Shown here: piece by piece, positions 9,731 through 19,432 of the stretch | Numbering within the stretch: position 1 is the stretch's first letter | Layout of the letters: the number at the start of each line of letters is the position of its first letter | From: an uncultured Aquimarina sp. | GTDB taxonomy: Bacteria; Bacteroidota; Bacteroidia; Flavobacteriales; Flavobacteriaceae | DNA: 64,000 nucleotides | Direction of reading: 5' to 3' | NCBI GenBank assembly: GCA_947496705.1 | Contig: CANMDW010000027.1 | Coordinates: forward strand, 16,187-80,186 | Translations under genes and position numbers: made by a program | The notes under the pieces: model-generated | What the model saw: the letters and a program-made list of their open reading frames with translations, nothing else | The model's database searches: none | What the model was told of the DNA's origin: nothing

Positions 9731-10021
9731 ATGGCAGAAAAGCTTAAAATTAAACTATCAATTGCGGATCGTGTATATCCTTTAACTATCAATCCTGACC
9801 AGGAAGAAGGTTTGCGCAAAGCTGCAAAGAAGATAGATGCGATGATAAAGCAATTTGAACAGAGTTATGCGGTGAGAGATAAGCAAGATGTATTGGCAAT
9901 GTGTGCCTTACAGTTTGCAGCACAGGTCGAACAAAAAACTATAGATAAAGAAGATGATATGGTTAATGTGGCAAATAGATTAAATGCATTAAGCGATTTG
10001 CTGTATGATCATTTATCATAA
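9731..10021 (+). CDS. zapA: Cell division protein ZapA
   Basis: This 96-residue protein matches ZapA, which binds FtsZ and bundles protofilaments at mid-cell. The N-terminal part (LKIKLSIADRVYPLTI) gives the beta-sheet head. Residues around 25-45 (EEGLRKAAKKIDAMIKQF) and 55-70 (DVLAMCALQFAAQ) match the conserved helices, and a C-terminal helix forms the coiled coil. Length is typical. The neighbours are the ZapB-like gene upstream and the 6S RNA downstream. A zapA-6S RNA linkage is also seen in enterobacteria, supporting both calls. Confidence 0.9.
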   Translation: MAEKLKIKLSIADRVYPLTINPDQEEGLRKAAKKIDAMIKQFEQSYAVRDKQDVLAMCALQFAAQVEQKTIDKEDDMVNVANRLNALSDLLYDHLS

Positions 10022-10048
10022 ACGTTCATTAAAATAAATAAGGTTACT

Positions 10049-10212
10049 GCCTGCACTAGTTGTTATTTTGATAAACTCAACAAGAATTAATTAAAAAGGG
10101 TGAGTTTAAATTGTAAAAGCGCGCCGCCTTGAGCGGATTCTTAAGCAATTTGTTAGCCCTAAACCTGTTTTTACAGAGTTTATACAGAACCTTTGCTAGT
10201 GCAGGCTTTTTT
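10049..10212 (+). ncRNA. ssrS: 6S RNA, 6S-Flavo type
   Basis: A 12-nt closing stem is formed by GCCTGCACTAGT at 10049 and GCTAGTGCAGGC ending at 10206, followed by a T-run that would act as the terminator. The roughly 160-nt interior has further internal pairing, including AAACTC/GAGTTT. It lies between zapA and rny with no open frame. Length, terminal stem and zapA linkage fit the 6S RNA that mimics an open promoter and binds RNA polymerase holoenzyme. I assign the flavobacterial class from memory of the family, not from a covariance search. Confidence 0.75.
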
Positions 10213-10236
10213 TATATATAAACACTAACAAAGATT

Positions 10237-11805
10237 ATGGATGATAATATAATGTTTTTGGTTGTTGCCTCGGTCGTGGGCTTAGTAATAGGTTTTATTA
10301 TTGCTAAAGTACTAGAGCGCGGTAAAGCATCAGAAACTATTAAAAACGCAAAGAAAACTTCAGAAAGTATTTTAAGAGAGGCAAAAAGTGAAGGGGAGAG
10401 TATCAAAAAAGATAAAATACTTCAGGCCAAAGAGAAGTTTATCGAATTAAAATCGGAACATGAAAAGGTAATACTTTCTAGAGATAAGAAGATTGCCGAG
10501 GCTGAAAAAAGAACAAGAGATAAAGAATCTCAGGTATCCAACGAACTAGCAAAAAACAAGAAAGTAAATACAGAATTAGAAGAAAAGATTAAAAATTACA
10601 ACCAACGAAATGAATACCTCGAAAAGAAGCAAAACGAGCTTCAGAAGCTTCATAAAACCCAGGTACAGCAATTAGAAGTGATATCGGGTTTATCTGCAGA
10701 GGATGCCAAAGAACAGTTAGTCGAGTCTCTCAAAGAACAAGCCAAAACAGATTCTATGGCGCTTATCCAGGATACAATCGAAGAGGCCAAATTAACCGCT
10801 CAGCAAGAAGCTAAAAAAGTAATCATCAATACTATTCAAAGAATAGGCACCGAAGAAGCAATAGAGAATTGTGTTTCGGTATTTAATATTGAGAGTGATG
10901 ATGTAAAAGGAAGGATTATTGGTCGTGAAGGAAGAAATATCAGAGCAATTGAAGCTGCTACAGGTGTAGAAATTATTGTAGATGATACCCCTGAGGCTAT
11001 TATTCTATCTTGTTTTGATTCGGTAAGAAGAGAAGTTGCCCGATTGTCATTACACAAGTTGGTAACAGACGGAAGAATTCATCCGGCCCGGATAGAAGAA
11101 ATCGTTAAAAAGACCAGAAAACAGATTGATGAAGAGATTATAGAGGTTGGTAAACGCACAGTGATCGACTTAGGGATACACGGACTGCATCCCGAGTTAA
11201 TTAAAACGGTAGGTAGAATGAAATATCGCTCATCTTATGGTCAGAACCTTTTACAACATTCCAGAGAGGTTGCCAAGTTATGTGGCGTGATGGCTGCAGA
11301 GTTAGGATTGAACCCTAAACTGGCAAAACGGGCAGGGCTGCTTCATGATATTGGTAAAGTACCCGATACAGAGACAGAAGTGCCTCATGCAGTATTAGGG
11401 ATGCAATGGGCAGAGAAATATGGCGAGAAACCCGAAGTTTGTAATGCCATAGGAGCACACCATGATGAGGTAGAAATGACATCATTAATATCTCCTATAA
11501 TTCAGGTTTGTGATGCGATTAGCGGTGCCAGGCCAGGGGCAAGACGACAGGTGTTAGATTCCTATATACAGCGATTAAAGGACCTGGAAGACATCGCATT
11601 TGGATTTGATGGTGTTAAAAAAGCTTATGCAATTCAGGCAGGAAGAGAGTTACGTGTAATTGTAGAAAGTGAAAAAGTAAATGATGAAAAAGCAGCAAGT
11701 CTTTCTTTTGAGATTTCACAGAAAATACAGACAGATATGACCTATCCCGGGCAAGTAAAGATTACCGTGATACGGGAAACCAGAGCTGTTAATATTGCTA
11801 AATAA
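10237..11805 (+). CDS. rny: Ribonuclease Y
   Basis: This 522-residue endoribonuclease starts mRNA decay at the inner membrane. It has an N-terminal membrane helix (residues 5-23), a long charged coiled coil (about 30-180), and a KH RNA-binding domain near 225 with IIGREGRNIRAIEAATGV. The HD phosphohydrolase domain follows, with LLQHSREVAKL and GLLHDIGKVPD. All modules are present at normal length. It lies directly downstream of the 6S RNA. The zapA-6S-rny order suggests a read-through or processed transcript, which is inference. Confidence 0.96.
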   Translation: MDDNIMFLVVASVVGLVIGFIIAKVLERGKASETIKNAKKTSESILREAKSEGESIKKDKILQAKEKFIELKSEHEKVILSRDKKIAEAEKRTRDKESQVSNELAKNKKVNTELEEKIKNYNQRNEYLEKKQNELQKLHKTQVQQLEVISGLSAEDAKEQLVESLKEQAKTDSMALIQDTIEEAKLTAQQEAKKVIINTIQRIGTEEAIENCVSVFNIESDDVKGRIIGREGRNIRAIEAATGVEIIVDDTPEAIILSCFDSVRREVARLSLHKLVTDGRIHPARIEEIVKKTRKQIDEEIIEVGKRTVIDLGIHGLHPELIKTVGRMKYRSSYGQNLLQHSREVAKLCGVMAAELGLNPKLAKRAGLLHDIGKVPDTETEVPHAVLGMQWAEKYGEKPEVCNAIGAHHDEVEMTSLISPIIQVCDAISGARPGARRQVLDSYIQRLKDLEDIAFGFDGVKKAYAIQAGRELRVIVESEKVNDEKAASLSFEISQKIQTDMTYPGQVKITVIRETRAVNIAK

Positions 11806-11875
11806 ATAGGATGTAAAATTTAGGATTTAAAAAAGAAGGCGGTGATAGGGATTTCATTTTCTTGTCATCGTTTTT

Positions 11876-12262
11876 TTACTTTTGTAATTGAGTGTATCTG
11901 TCAATAATCGTATTTTTCCATTCAAGAGCTAATGGTAAAGAATTGAATAGCTTAAATTCTTTTTTTAAAAATGACTTCTCGAGTTCGGTCTGCATTTTTT
12001 GCCATGGATCATTTGATATTACTGCAACCCCCACCAAATTAGTAATCTTAGCCATTTCTATATGAATTGCAGGGTCTACCGAGTAAGAATGAATCCTGTT
12101 TGAGATGTATACGAAAGGTTTGTTCTGATAATATTGATCGGCAAGCATTAACAGAAGTTCGTTGTATTTGGGCATAACGGTAATACCTTCCTTCATGATA
12201 GTAAGTACATAGTCTTTATGTATTTCAGCTTTGCAAAAGCTTAAATTATAAGAAGTAATCAT
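11876..12262 (-). CDS. Conserved hypothetical cytoplasmic protein
   Basis: This 128-residue protein has no signal peptide, membrane helix or catalytic motif that I recognise. Its alternating strand and helix pattern (FVYISNRIHSYSVDPAIHIE, then LVGVAVISND) vaguely recalls STAS/SEC14-like small alpha-beta proteins, but I would not assign it. It is convergent with rny and lies upstream of the clpC terminator without an obvious operon partner. Coding potential looks good and codon use matches its neighbours. Confidence 0.7.
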   Translation of the reverse strand: MITSYNLSFCKAEIHKDYVLTIMKEGITVMPKYNELLLMLADQYYQNKPFVYISNRIHSYSVDPAIHIEMAKITNLVGVAVISNDPWQKMQTELEKSFLKKEFKLFNSLPLALEWKNTIIDRYTQLQK

Positions 12263-12370
12263 TGAAAGATTATTAGCCTAACAAATATAAAACTTAAAAA
12301 TTAATAAAAAAAGACCGTAATAATGAGTTTTTATTAAAGAAGTGGTTTAAACTTTTTTGATTTTGAAAAT

Positions 12371-12401
12371 AAAAAAACTGCTGTTCATCAGACAGCAGTT
12401 T
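12371..12401 (-). terminator. Rho-independent terminator of clpC
   Basis: AAACTGCTGT at 12375-12384 pairs with ACAGCAGTTT at 12392-12401 around a 7-nt loop. On the minus strand it is followed by a run of T, 27 bp past the clpC stop codon. Confidence 0.85.
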
Positions 12402-12427
12402 CTTACATCAGTTTATTTTATAATCTA

Positions 12428-14986
12428 CTAAGATTCTGTAGATTTTTCGGCTTTTTTTATATTTATAGTTAGCTCCCCAGAGCCATCATCCATATCCATA
12501 AATATACTATCCCCTTCCTGAAGTTGTGCATTAATAATTTCCTCGGCTAAAGCATCTTCAATATATTTCTGAATAGCTCTTTTAAGAGGTCTGGCACCAT
12601 ATTGTTTATCAAAACCTTTTTCGGTAATATAATCTTTGGCTTTTTCGCTTAATGATAAATCATATCCAAGATCATTAATTCTTCCGTATAGTTTATCTAG
12701 CTCAATATCGATAATCTTATGAATGTGTTCTCTTTCCAGCACATTAAATACAACCACATCATCAACCCGATTCAAGAATTCTGGGGCAAACGCTTTTTTA
12801 AGAGCATTCTCGATCACACCTTTTGCATAATCATCTGCCTGAGATTTTTTGGCTGTAGTTCCAAAACCAACTCCTTGTCCAAAATCTTTTAGTTTACGGG
12901 CTCCAATATTAGAGGTCATGATAATGATGGTGTTTCTGAAATCAATTTTACGACCTAAACTATCGGTTAAGTATCCATCATCCAGTACCTGTAGCATCAT
13001 ATTAAATACATCTGGATGTGCTTTTTCAATTTCATCAAGTAAAATAACAGCATATGGTTTTCTTCTAACCTTCTCTGTAAGTTGCCCTCCTTCTTCATAA
13101 CCAACATATCCCGGAGGTGCTCCGATAAGTCTCGAAACTGCAAATTTTTCCATGTATTCACTCATGTCAATTCTAATGAGTGTATCTTCGCTATCAAAAA
13201 GTTCTTTGGCCAATACCTTTGCTAACTGGGTTTTTCCGACACCTGTTTGTCCTAAAAAGATAAAGGAGCCAATTGGTTTGTTGGGATCCTTGAGTCCGGC
13301 ACGGTTACGTTGAATTGCTTTCACAACTTTGGTAACTGCTTCAGTTTGTCCTACAACCTTACCCATTATTAAGTTTGGTAATTCGGCTAGTTTATTACTT
13401 TCGGTCTGGGCAATACGATTTACTGGGATACCAGTCATCATAGAAACTACATCGGCCACATTTTCTTCATCAACCGTTTCTTTATGCAGTTTTGATTCTT
13501 TTTCCCATTGTTCTTGTGCAATTCCTAATTCTTTCTCAAGATTTTTTTCGTCATCCCTCAGTTTGGCAGCTTCTTCATACTTTTGTTTCTTCACCACACT
13601 ATTCTTGAGTTCTCTTACTTCTTCTAGTTTTTTCTCAAGATCCAGTACTTTTTTGGGCACATCGATATTTGTGATATGTACTCTTGATCCCGCCTCGTCT
13701 AATGCATCAATTGCCTTGTCTGGTAAAAAGCGGTCTGTCATATAGCGATTGGTTAATTTTACACAGGCCAGAATAGCTTCAGGAGTATAACTAACATTAT
13801 GATGTTCTTCATATTTTTCCTTAATATTATTAAGGATTTCAATCGTCTCTTCAATATTTGTAGGCTCTACGATTACCTTTTGAAAACGTCTTTCTAAAGC
13901 GCCGTCTTTTTCTATATATTGTCGATACTCGTCCAGGGTGGTTGCACCAATACACTGTATTTCACCTCTGGCCAAAGCTGGTTTAAACATATTTGAAGCA
14001 TCAAGACTTCCTGTTGCACCACCAGCACCAACAATGGTATGAATTTCATCAATAAAAAGAATAATATCATCATTCTTTTCTAATTCATTCATTACGGCCT
14101 TCATACGTTCTTCAAATTGCCCACGGTATTTGGTTCCGGCAACCAGGCTTGCCAGATCAAGCGTAACCACTCTTTTATCAAAGAGTATTCGAGAAACTTT
14201 TCTTTTCACTATTCTCAATGCAAGGCCTTCTGCAATTGCAGATTTCCCCACTCCCGGTTCACCTATTAAAAGCGGGTTATTCTTTTTTCTTCTACTTAAT
14301 ATCTGCGATACGCGCTCTATCTCTTTAGATCTTCCTACCACAGGATCTAACTTACCCTCTTCTGCCATTACAGTTAAATCACGTCCAAAATTATCTAAAA
14401 CAGGGGTTTTAGATTTTTTTCCGGATTTACTACCTCCAGAAGGTGAATTAAAAGGATTTTCCTTAGAGGCGTCTCCTGTTAAATCATCATCATCTTCAGA
14501 GAAAGATTCTGCTTTTGGGTCATCTATATATTCTTCTTCGTTAGCAATCATAAACTTAAATTGGTCTTTAACGTTATCATAATCCACTTTTAAGCGATTT
14601 AAAAGTTTTGTAGTTGGGTCATTTTCATTTCTTAATATGCATAGCAAAAGATGAGCGGTATTAATCGAAGAGCTTTGAAATAGTTTGGCTTCCAAAAATG
14701 TTGTTTTTAGTGCTCTTTCTGCTTGTCTGGTTAAATGTAAATTCTTTTTCTCGTTTGAGGCTACTACCATATCGGGGTTTGCAGGACTTAAGATTTCAAC
14801 CTTTCTTCTCAAATTGGTCAAATCTATATCCAGAGCATCAAGGATACTGATTGCTTTTCCACTTCCATCGCGTAACAACCCTAACATAAGATGCTCTGTG
14901 CCAATAAAGTCATGCCCTAATCTAAGGGCTTCTTCTTTACTGTAAGCAATTACATCTTTAACTCTAGGTGAAAAATTATCATCCAT
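12428..14986 (-). CDS. clpC: AAA+ unfoldase ClpC
   Basis: This 852-residue HSP100 unfoldase feeds substrates to ClpP. The N domain (residues 1-145) opens with FSPRVKDVIAYSKEEALRLG. The first AAA+ module has Walker A GEPGVGKSA near 245 and Walker B ILFIDEIHT. A UVR-like middle segment (YEEAAKLRDDEKNLEKEL) marks it as ClpC and not ClpB. The second module has GQTGVGKTQ, then a VGF tripeptide in the loop that docks ClpP, and a C-terminal D2-small domain. All motifs are intact. It is divergent from gyrA and has its own terminator. Confidence 0.96.
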   Translation of the reverse strand: MDDNFSPRVKDVIAYSKEEALRLGHDFIGTEHLMLGLLRDGSGKAISILDALDIDLTNLRRKVEILSPANPDMVVASNEKKNLHLTRQAERALKTTFLEAKLFQSSSINTAHLLLCILRNENDPTTKLLNRLKVDYDNVKDQFKFMIANEEEYIDDPKAESFSEDDDDLTGDASKENPFNSPSGGSKSGKKSKTPVLDNFGRDLTVMAEEGKLDPVVGRSKEIERVSQILSRRKKNNPLLIGEPGVGKSAIAEGLALRIVKRKVSRILFDKRVVTLDLASLVAGTKYRGQFEERMKAVMNELEKNDDIILFIDEIHTIVGAGGATGSLDASNMFKPALARGEIQCIGATTLDEYRQYIEKDGALERRFQKVIVEPTNIEETIEILNNIKEKYEEHHNVSYTPEAILACVKLTNRYMTDRFLPDKAIDALDEAGSRVHITNIDVPKKVLDLEKKLEEVRELKNSVVKKQKYEEAAKLRDDEKNLEKELGIAQEQWEKESKLHKETVDEENVADVVSMMTGIPVNRIAQTESNKLAELPNLIMGKVVGQTEAVTKVVKAIQRNRAGLKDPNKPIGSFIFLGQTGVGKTQLAKVLAKELFDSEDTLIRIDMSEYMEKFAVSRLIGAPPGYVGYEEGGQLTEKVRRKPYAVILLDEIEKAHPDVFNMMLQVLDDGYLTDSLGRKIDFRNTIIIMTSNIGARKLKDFGQGVGFGTTAKKSQADDYAKGVIENALKKAFAPEFLNRVDDVVVFNVLEREHIHKIIDIELDKLYGRINDLGYDLSLSEKAKDYITEKGFDKQYGARPLKRAIQKYIEDALAEEIINAQLQEGDSIFMDMDDGSGELTINIKKAEKSTES

Positions 14987-15015
14987 AAAATTATTATCTT
15001 TCTTTTTCTTTATAA

Positions 15016-15048
15016 CTAAAATAGTGATTTTTACATTACTATCGCAAA
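15016..15048 (-). promoter_or_regulatory. Possible clpC promoter
   Basis: Read on the minus strand, TTTG at 15048-15045 is followed after 21 bp by TATTTTAG at 15023-15016, an approximate match to the TTTG/TAnnTTTG pattern. The clpC ATG is 30 bp downstream. The -7 box is imperfect, so this is a weak call. Confidence 0.35.
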
Positions 15049-15516
15049 AACTATTCCTTTTAAACCATCATTAACAAATATCTGACAGTAATAGCCTATT
15101 TTGTCATATAATTTTGTTTTAATGAAATAAGCCATGACAATTAGATGGCGCTAATCTGGATGCTTGTCCCTATATAGGCCGGGAATTTGGCGATTCCATA
15201 TATCTGCCGGTAAGGCAGGTCTGTCTAACTGGTGTTTGCCAGGTAGATCTGACAACTAAAACAACAATAAAGATAAGTAGATGAAAATTGATATCTTTAA
15301 AAAGGTGTCATTTTGCTGTTTTTTTACTTTTAATAGGTAAATAGACAAAAAATGTGGTAATAATCAAAATCTAGTCTTGTAGACTTATTAACTATATACA
15401 ATATTCTTTTTGTTAATAAATTGCGTATATTACATGGTTAATTGACCGTTAAAAACGTCTTAATTTACTTAAATTAGCCCGTTTAATTAATCATTTTTAG
15501 AATAAAATAATTTTTT
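15049..15516. other. Divergent clpC-gyrA intergenic region
   Basis: This roughly 470-bp gap has no convincing gene on either strand. It contains a small GC-rich palindrome at 15203-15218 (CTGCCGGTAAGGCAG), one of a dispersed family in this window. A related CCAGGTAGATCTGAC segment follows at about 15240. The AT-rich last 150 bp before gyrA presumably holds its promoter, but I see no consensus match worth naming. Confidence 0.6.
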
Positions 15517-18060
15517 ATGGCTGAAGGAGAAAAGCTTATACCCATAAACATAGAAGATGAGATGAAATCTGCATACATCGATTACTCGATGTCTGTTATA
15601 GTATCTCGTGCTCTTCCTGATGTTAGGGATGGTCTTAAACCGGTACATAGACGTGTTTTGTATGGTATGCATGAACTGGGTGTTAGAGCAAGTAGTGCCC
15701 ATAAGAAATCTGCAAGGATTGTTGGAGAAGTATTAGGTAAGTATCACCCGCATGGGGATACCTCGGTGTACGATACCATGGTTCGTATGGCCCAGGAATG
15801 GAGTTTACGATATATGTTGGTAGATGGGCAGGGTAACTTTGGTTCTGTAGATGGAGATAGCCCGGCGGCAATGCGGTATACAGAGGCAAGAATGCGCAGG
15901 ATATCTGAAGATATGCTTATCGATATCGATAAAGATACGGTAGATCATACATTTAATTTTGATGATACATTACAAGAACCCACAGTTCTGCCAACCAGAG
16001 TACCTGGATTACTAATTAATGGAGCTTCAGGGATTGCTGTGGGTATGGCGACCAATATGCCTCCTCATAATCTAAATGAAGTTGTTGATGGTATTATTGC
16101 ATATATAGATAATAACGACATTGAGATCGATGAATTAATAACTCATATAAAGGCTCCTGATTTTCCAACCGGAGGTACTATCTATGGTTATGATGGTGTT
16201 AGGGAAGCTTTTAAGACCGGTAGAGGAAGAATCGTAATACGTGCCAAAGCCAGTTTTGAAGAAGTAAACGGAAGAGAGTGTATTATTGTCACAGAAATTC
16301 CGTATCAGGTGAATAAGGCCGATATGATTAAGAAAACCGCCGATCTTGTTAATGATAAAAAGATTGATGGAATTTCTTCTATTCGCGATGAATCTGATAG
16401 AAAAGGAATGCGAATTGTGTATATACTAAAACGAGATGCAATACCTAATATCGTTTTAAATCTCTTATACAAGTATACAGCATTACAATCTTCCTTTAGT
16501 GTCAACAACATAGCACTGGTAAAAGGTAGGCCTCAGTTATTAAATGTAAGAGAAATGATCCTTCATTTTGTGGATCATAGACATGAAGTTGTTGTTCGTC
16601 GCACAAAATACGAACTTAAAAAAGCTGAAGAAAGAGCTCATATTCTCGAAGGTTTAATTATTGCTTCTGATAATATCGACGAAGTAATTGCATTGATTCG
16701 AGCCTCGGCAAATCCGGATGAAGCCCGTGAAAAGCTCATGAAGCGATTCAAACTTTCCGAAATACAGGCAAAGGCGATCGTAGAAATGCGTTTGCGTCAG
16801 TTAACAGGCCTGGAGCAAGATAAATTACGTGCAGAATATGAGGAAATAATGAAGACCATAGAAAATCTTAAAGATATCCTGGATAAGAAAGATCGAAGAA
16901 TGGAAATCATTAAAGAAGAACTTCTTGAGGTTAAAGAAAAATATGGCGATGAACGCCGTTCTCAAATAGAATATGCTGGCGGGGATCTTAGTATTGAAGA
17001 CATGATACCCGATGAGAAGGTCGTTATAACTATTTCTCATGCCGGTTATATAAAAAGAACACCTCTTAACGAATATAAAAAGCAAAATAGAGGAGGAGTT
17101 GGCCAGAAGGGAAGTACCACACGTAATGAAGATTTTCTGGAACATCTATTCGTTGGTACAAACCATCAATATATGCTGTTCTTTACCCAAAAAGGAAAGT
17201 GCTTCTGGATGCGGGTATATGAAATTCCCGAAGGAAGCAAAACCTCAAAAGGCAGGGCGATACAAAATCTAATCAATATACAGACAGATGATAAAGTAAA
17301 GGCTTTTATTTGCACCCAGGATCTTAAAGATTCAGCATACATAAATGCACATTATGTCATAATGGCAACAAAAAAAGGCCAGGTTAAAAAGACATCTTTA
17401 GAGCAATATTCGAGACCGAGAACAAATGGTATTAATGCCATTACAATAAAAGATAATGATGAATTGCTGGAGGCGCGGTTGACCGATGGAAAAAGTCAGG
17501 TGATGCTGGCAGTTAAATCGGGAAAAGCAATTCGTTTTGAAGAAGAAAAAACCAGGCCAATGGGTCGGGGGGCTTCTGGGGTAAGAGGTATTAGATTAGC
17601 CGATGATAAGGATGAAGTAATCGGGATGGTAGCGGTTAATGATATGGAAAGTAATATCTTGGTGGTTTCAGAAAATGGATTTGGAAAACGCTCTAAGTTA
17701 GAAGATTATAGAATTACCAATAGAGGAGGTAAAGGAGTTAAAACAATTTCAGTTACTAAAAAAACAGGAAATCTGGTTGCAATTAAAAATGTTACAGATG
17801 GCGATGATCTTATGATTATCAATAAATCTGGAATAGCAATTAGAATGGCAGTAGAAGATTTGAGAGTAATGGGAAGAGCCACCCAAGGTGTGCGTCTGAT
17901 CAATTTAAAAGGCAAAGATTCTATAGCCGCTGTGGCAAAAGTAATGCATGAAGAAGATGACATTATAGACGATGAATTTCTGGAAGATACAAATTCGTCT
18001 GACAAAAGTACCGATGACACTTCTGATGGCACGACTATTGATGATAAAACGAAACAATAA
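15517..18060 (+). CDS. gyrA: DNA gyrase subunit A
   Basis: This 847-residue subunit cuts and religates DNA during negative supercoiling. The N-terminal domain includes RALPDVRDGLKPVHRR, then AHKKSARIVGEVLGKYHPHG. The catalytic tyrosine is Y121 in AAMRYTEARM. The C-terminal beta-pinwheel carries a GyrA-box-like QNRGGVGQKG near residue 525, which separates it from ParC. It ends in an acidic tail (EEDDIIDDEFLED), normal for gyrase. Residues S83/A84-type quinolone positions could be read from DTSVYDTMV. The TPR gene follows 25 bp later on the same strand. Confidence 0.97.
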   Translation: MAEGEKLIPINIEDEMKSAYIDYSMSVIVSRALPDVRDGLKPVHRRVLYGMHELGVRASSAHKKSARIVGEVLGKYHPHGDTSVYDTMVRMAQEWSLRYMLVDGQGNFGSVDGDSPAAMRYTEARMRRISEDMLIDIDKDTVDHTFNFDDTLQEPTVLPTRVPGLLINGASGIAVGMATNMPPHNLNEVVDGIIAYIDNNDIEIDELITHIKAPDFPTGGTIYGYDGVREAFKTGRGRIVIRAKASFEEVNGRECIIVTEIPYQVNKADMIKKTADLVNDKKIDGISSIRDESDRKGMRIVYILKRDAIPNIVLNLLYKYTALQSSFSVNNIALVKGRPQLLNVREMILHFVDHRHEVVVRRTKYELKKAEERAHILEGLIIASDNIDEVIALIRASANPDEAREKLMKRFKLSEIQAKAIVEMRLRQLTGLEQDKLRAEYEEIMKTIENLKDILDKKDRRMEIIKEELLEVKEKYGDERRSQIEYAGGDLSIEDMIPDEKVVITISHAGYIKRTPLNEYKKQNRGGVGQKGSTTRNEDFLEHLFVGTNHQYMLFFTQKGKCFWMRVYEIPEGSKTSKGRAIQNLINIQTDDKVKAFICTQDLKDSAYINAHYVIMATKKGQVKKTSLEQYSRPRTNGINAITIKDNDELLEARLTDGKSQVMLAVKSGKAIRFEEEKTRPMGRGASGVRGIRLADDKDEVIGMVAVNDMESNILVVSENGFGKRSKLEDYRITNRGGKGVKTISVTKKTGNLVAIKNVTDGDDLMIINKSGIAIRMAVEDLRVMGRATQGVRLINLKGKDSIAAVAKVMHEEDDIIDDEFLEDTNSSDKSTDDTSDGTTIDDKTKQ

Positions 18061-18085
18061 TTAAATCCCATTAAAAACTTAAGTA

Positions 18086-19360
18086 ATGAAGACTAAATTT
18101 ATCATAGTATTATTCCTGGCGGTTAGTGCTATAGGATTTTCTCAAAAACAAGAATTAAAATCCGCAACCAAAGCACTAAAAGCTGGTGATTTTATTGCAG
18201 CGGGTGAAGCATTAAAAACTGCAGAAGGATTATTAGAAGCTGCCGACGAAAAAACAAAAGCCCAGTACCATTTTCTTAAAGGCCAGGTTTTGGCTTCTTC
18301 GGCAGGTGATTCTTTAGAAAAAATAGAGAAAGCTGCGAGCGCTTATAATAAGGTTATTGAAATAGAACAAGCAGGAGGCGGAGCTAAATACTCTGAACAA
18401 GCATCCCAGTTTTTGCAGACGCTTCGTCAATCTTTGGTGCAAAATGCCATAAAGGATCAAAATGCAAAGAATTATAAAGAAGCATCAGATAAACTTTATG
18501 TAAGCTATAAAACTAATCAATTAGATACTACACATTTATATTTTGCAGCAGGTAATGCAGTGAATGCTAAAGATTATGATACTGCGATTAAATATTATCA
18601 GGAATTAAAAACTCTTGGATTTAACGGCATTACTACAGAGTATCGGGCTACCAATAAAGAAACCGGTAAAACCGAACCCTTTGATTCTAAACAAACCAGA
18701 GACATTGCTGTAAAGTCGGGAACATATATCAAACCCGAAACGCATAAGTCAGAGTCTAAAAAAGCAGAAATTGCCAAAAATGTTGCATTGATTTATATGA
18801 GTCAGGGAAAAGATGAAGAGGCAATTGTAGCTATAGAGGATGCCAAAAAAGAGAACCCTAATGATGCATCGTTAATGCAGGCAGAAGCCGATGTATATTA
18901 TAAATTAGGAAATATTGAAAAGTATAAAGAGATTATGGAGCAAATTGTTGCAAACGATCCTGAAAATGCAGACTTACTATATAACCTGGGAGTAAGTGCA
19001 TCTCGTCTTGGAGACAACACTCAAGCTATGGAATACTACAAAAAAGCAATTGAGATCAATCCAGAAATGGCATCTGCGCAGATTAATATTGCAGCTTTGA
19101 TTCTTGGAAAAGAAAAAGCTATTGTAGATGAAATGAACAACCTGGGTACTTCTAGTAAAGATTACAAGCGTTATGATGAGTTGAAACAAAACAGAGATGA
19201 TTTGTACAGAAGTGCAGTTCCTTACTTAGAAGGTGCATTAAAAAGTAACCCAGATAATATAGAAGCGATACGAACTTTGATGAATATCTTTTATCAGATA
19301 GATGATCCTAAAGCCGAAGAAATGAAAAATAAACTTAAGGCTTTAGAAGGAGGTAATTAA
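18086..19360 (+). CDS. Exported tetratricopeptide repeat protein
   Basis: This 424-residue protein has a signal peptide (residues 1-19, ending in IGFSQ) and then helical repeats. Clear TPR units include LLYNLGVSASRLGDNTQAME and EYYKKAIEINPEMASAQIN in the C-terminal half; the N-terminal part has degenerate repeats. TPR proteins are binding scaffolds in the periplasm, but nothing here indicates the partner. The 25-bp gap after gyrA suggests co-transcription. The bidirectional hairpin at 19391 closes the unit. Confidence 0.88.
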   Translation: MKTKFIIVLFLAVSAIGFSQKQELKSATKALKAGDFIAAGEALKTAEGLLEAADEKTKAQYHFLKGQVLASSAGDSLEKIEKAASAYNKVIEIEQAGGGAKYSEQASQFLQTLRQSLVQNAIKDQNAKNYKEASDKLYVSYKTNQLDTTHLYFAAGNAVNAKDYDTAIKYYQELKTLGFNGITTEYRATNKETGKTEPFDSKQTRDIAVKSGTYIKPETHKSESKKAEIAKNVALIYMSQGKDEEAIVAIEDAKKENPNDASLMQAEADVYYKLGNIEKYKEIMEQIVANDPENADLLYNLGVSASRLGDNTQAMEYYKKAIEINPEMASAQINIAALILGKEKAIVDEMNNLGTSSKDYKRYDELKQNRDDLYRSAVPYLEGALKSNPDNIEAIRTLMNIFYQIDDPKAEEMKNKLKALEGGN

Positions 19361-19390
19361 TTCTTCCTACCTATAAACAGCATACTAATA

Positions 19391-19430
19391 AAAAAAAGGC
19401 CTGAATTCCGAAGAATTCAGGCCTTTTTTT
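19391..19430. terminator. Bidirectional terminator between the TPR gene and pheT
   Basis: This is a perfect 11-bp stem (GGCCTGAATTC and GAATTCAGGCC) with a CGAA loop, flanked by seven A on the left and seven T on the right. It serves convergent genes on both strands. Confidence 0.95.
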
Positions 19431-19432
19431 TA

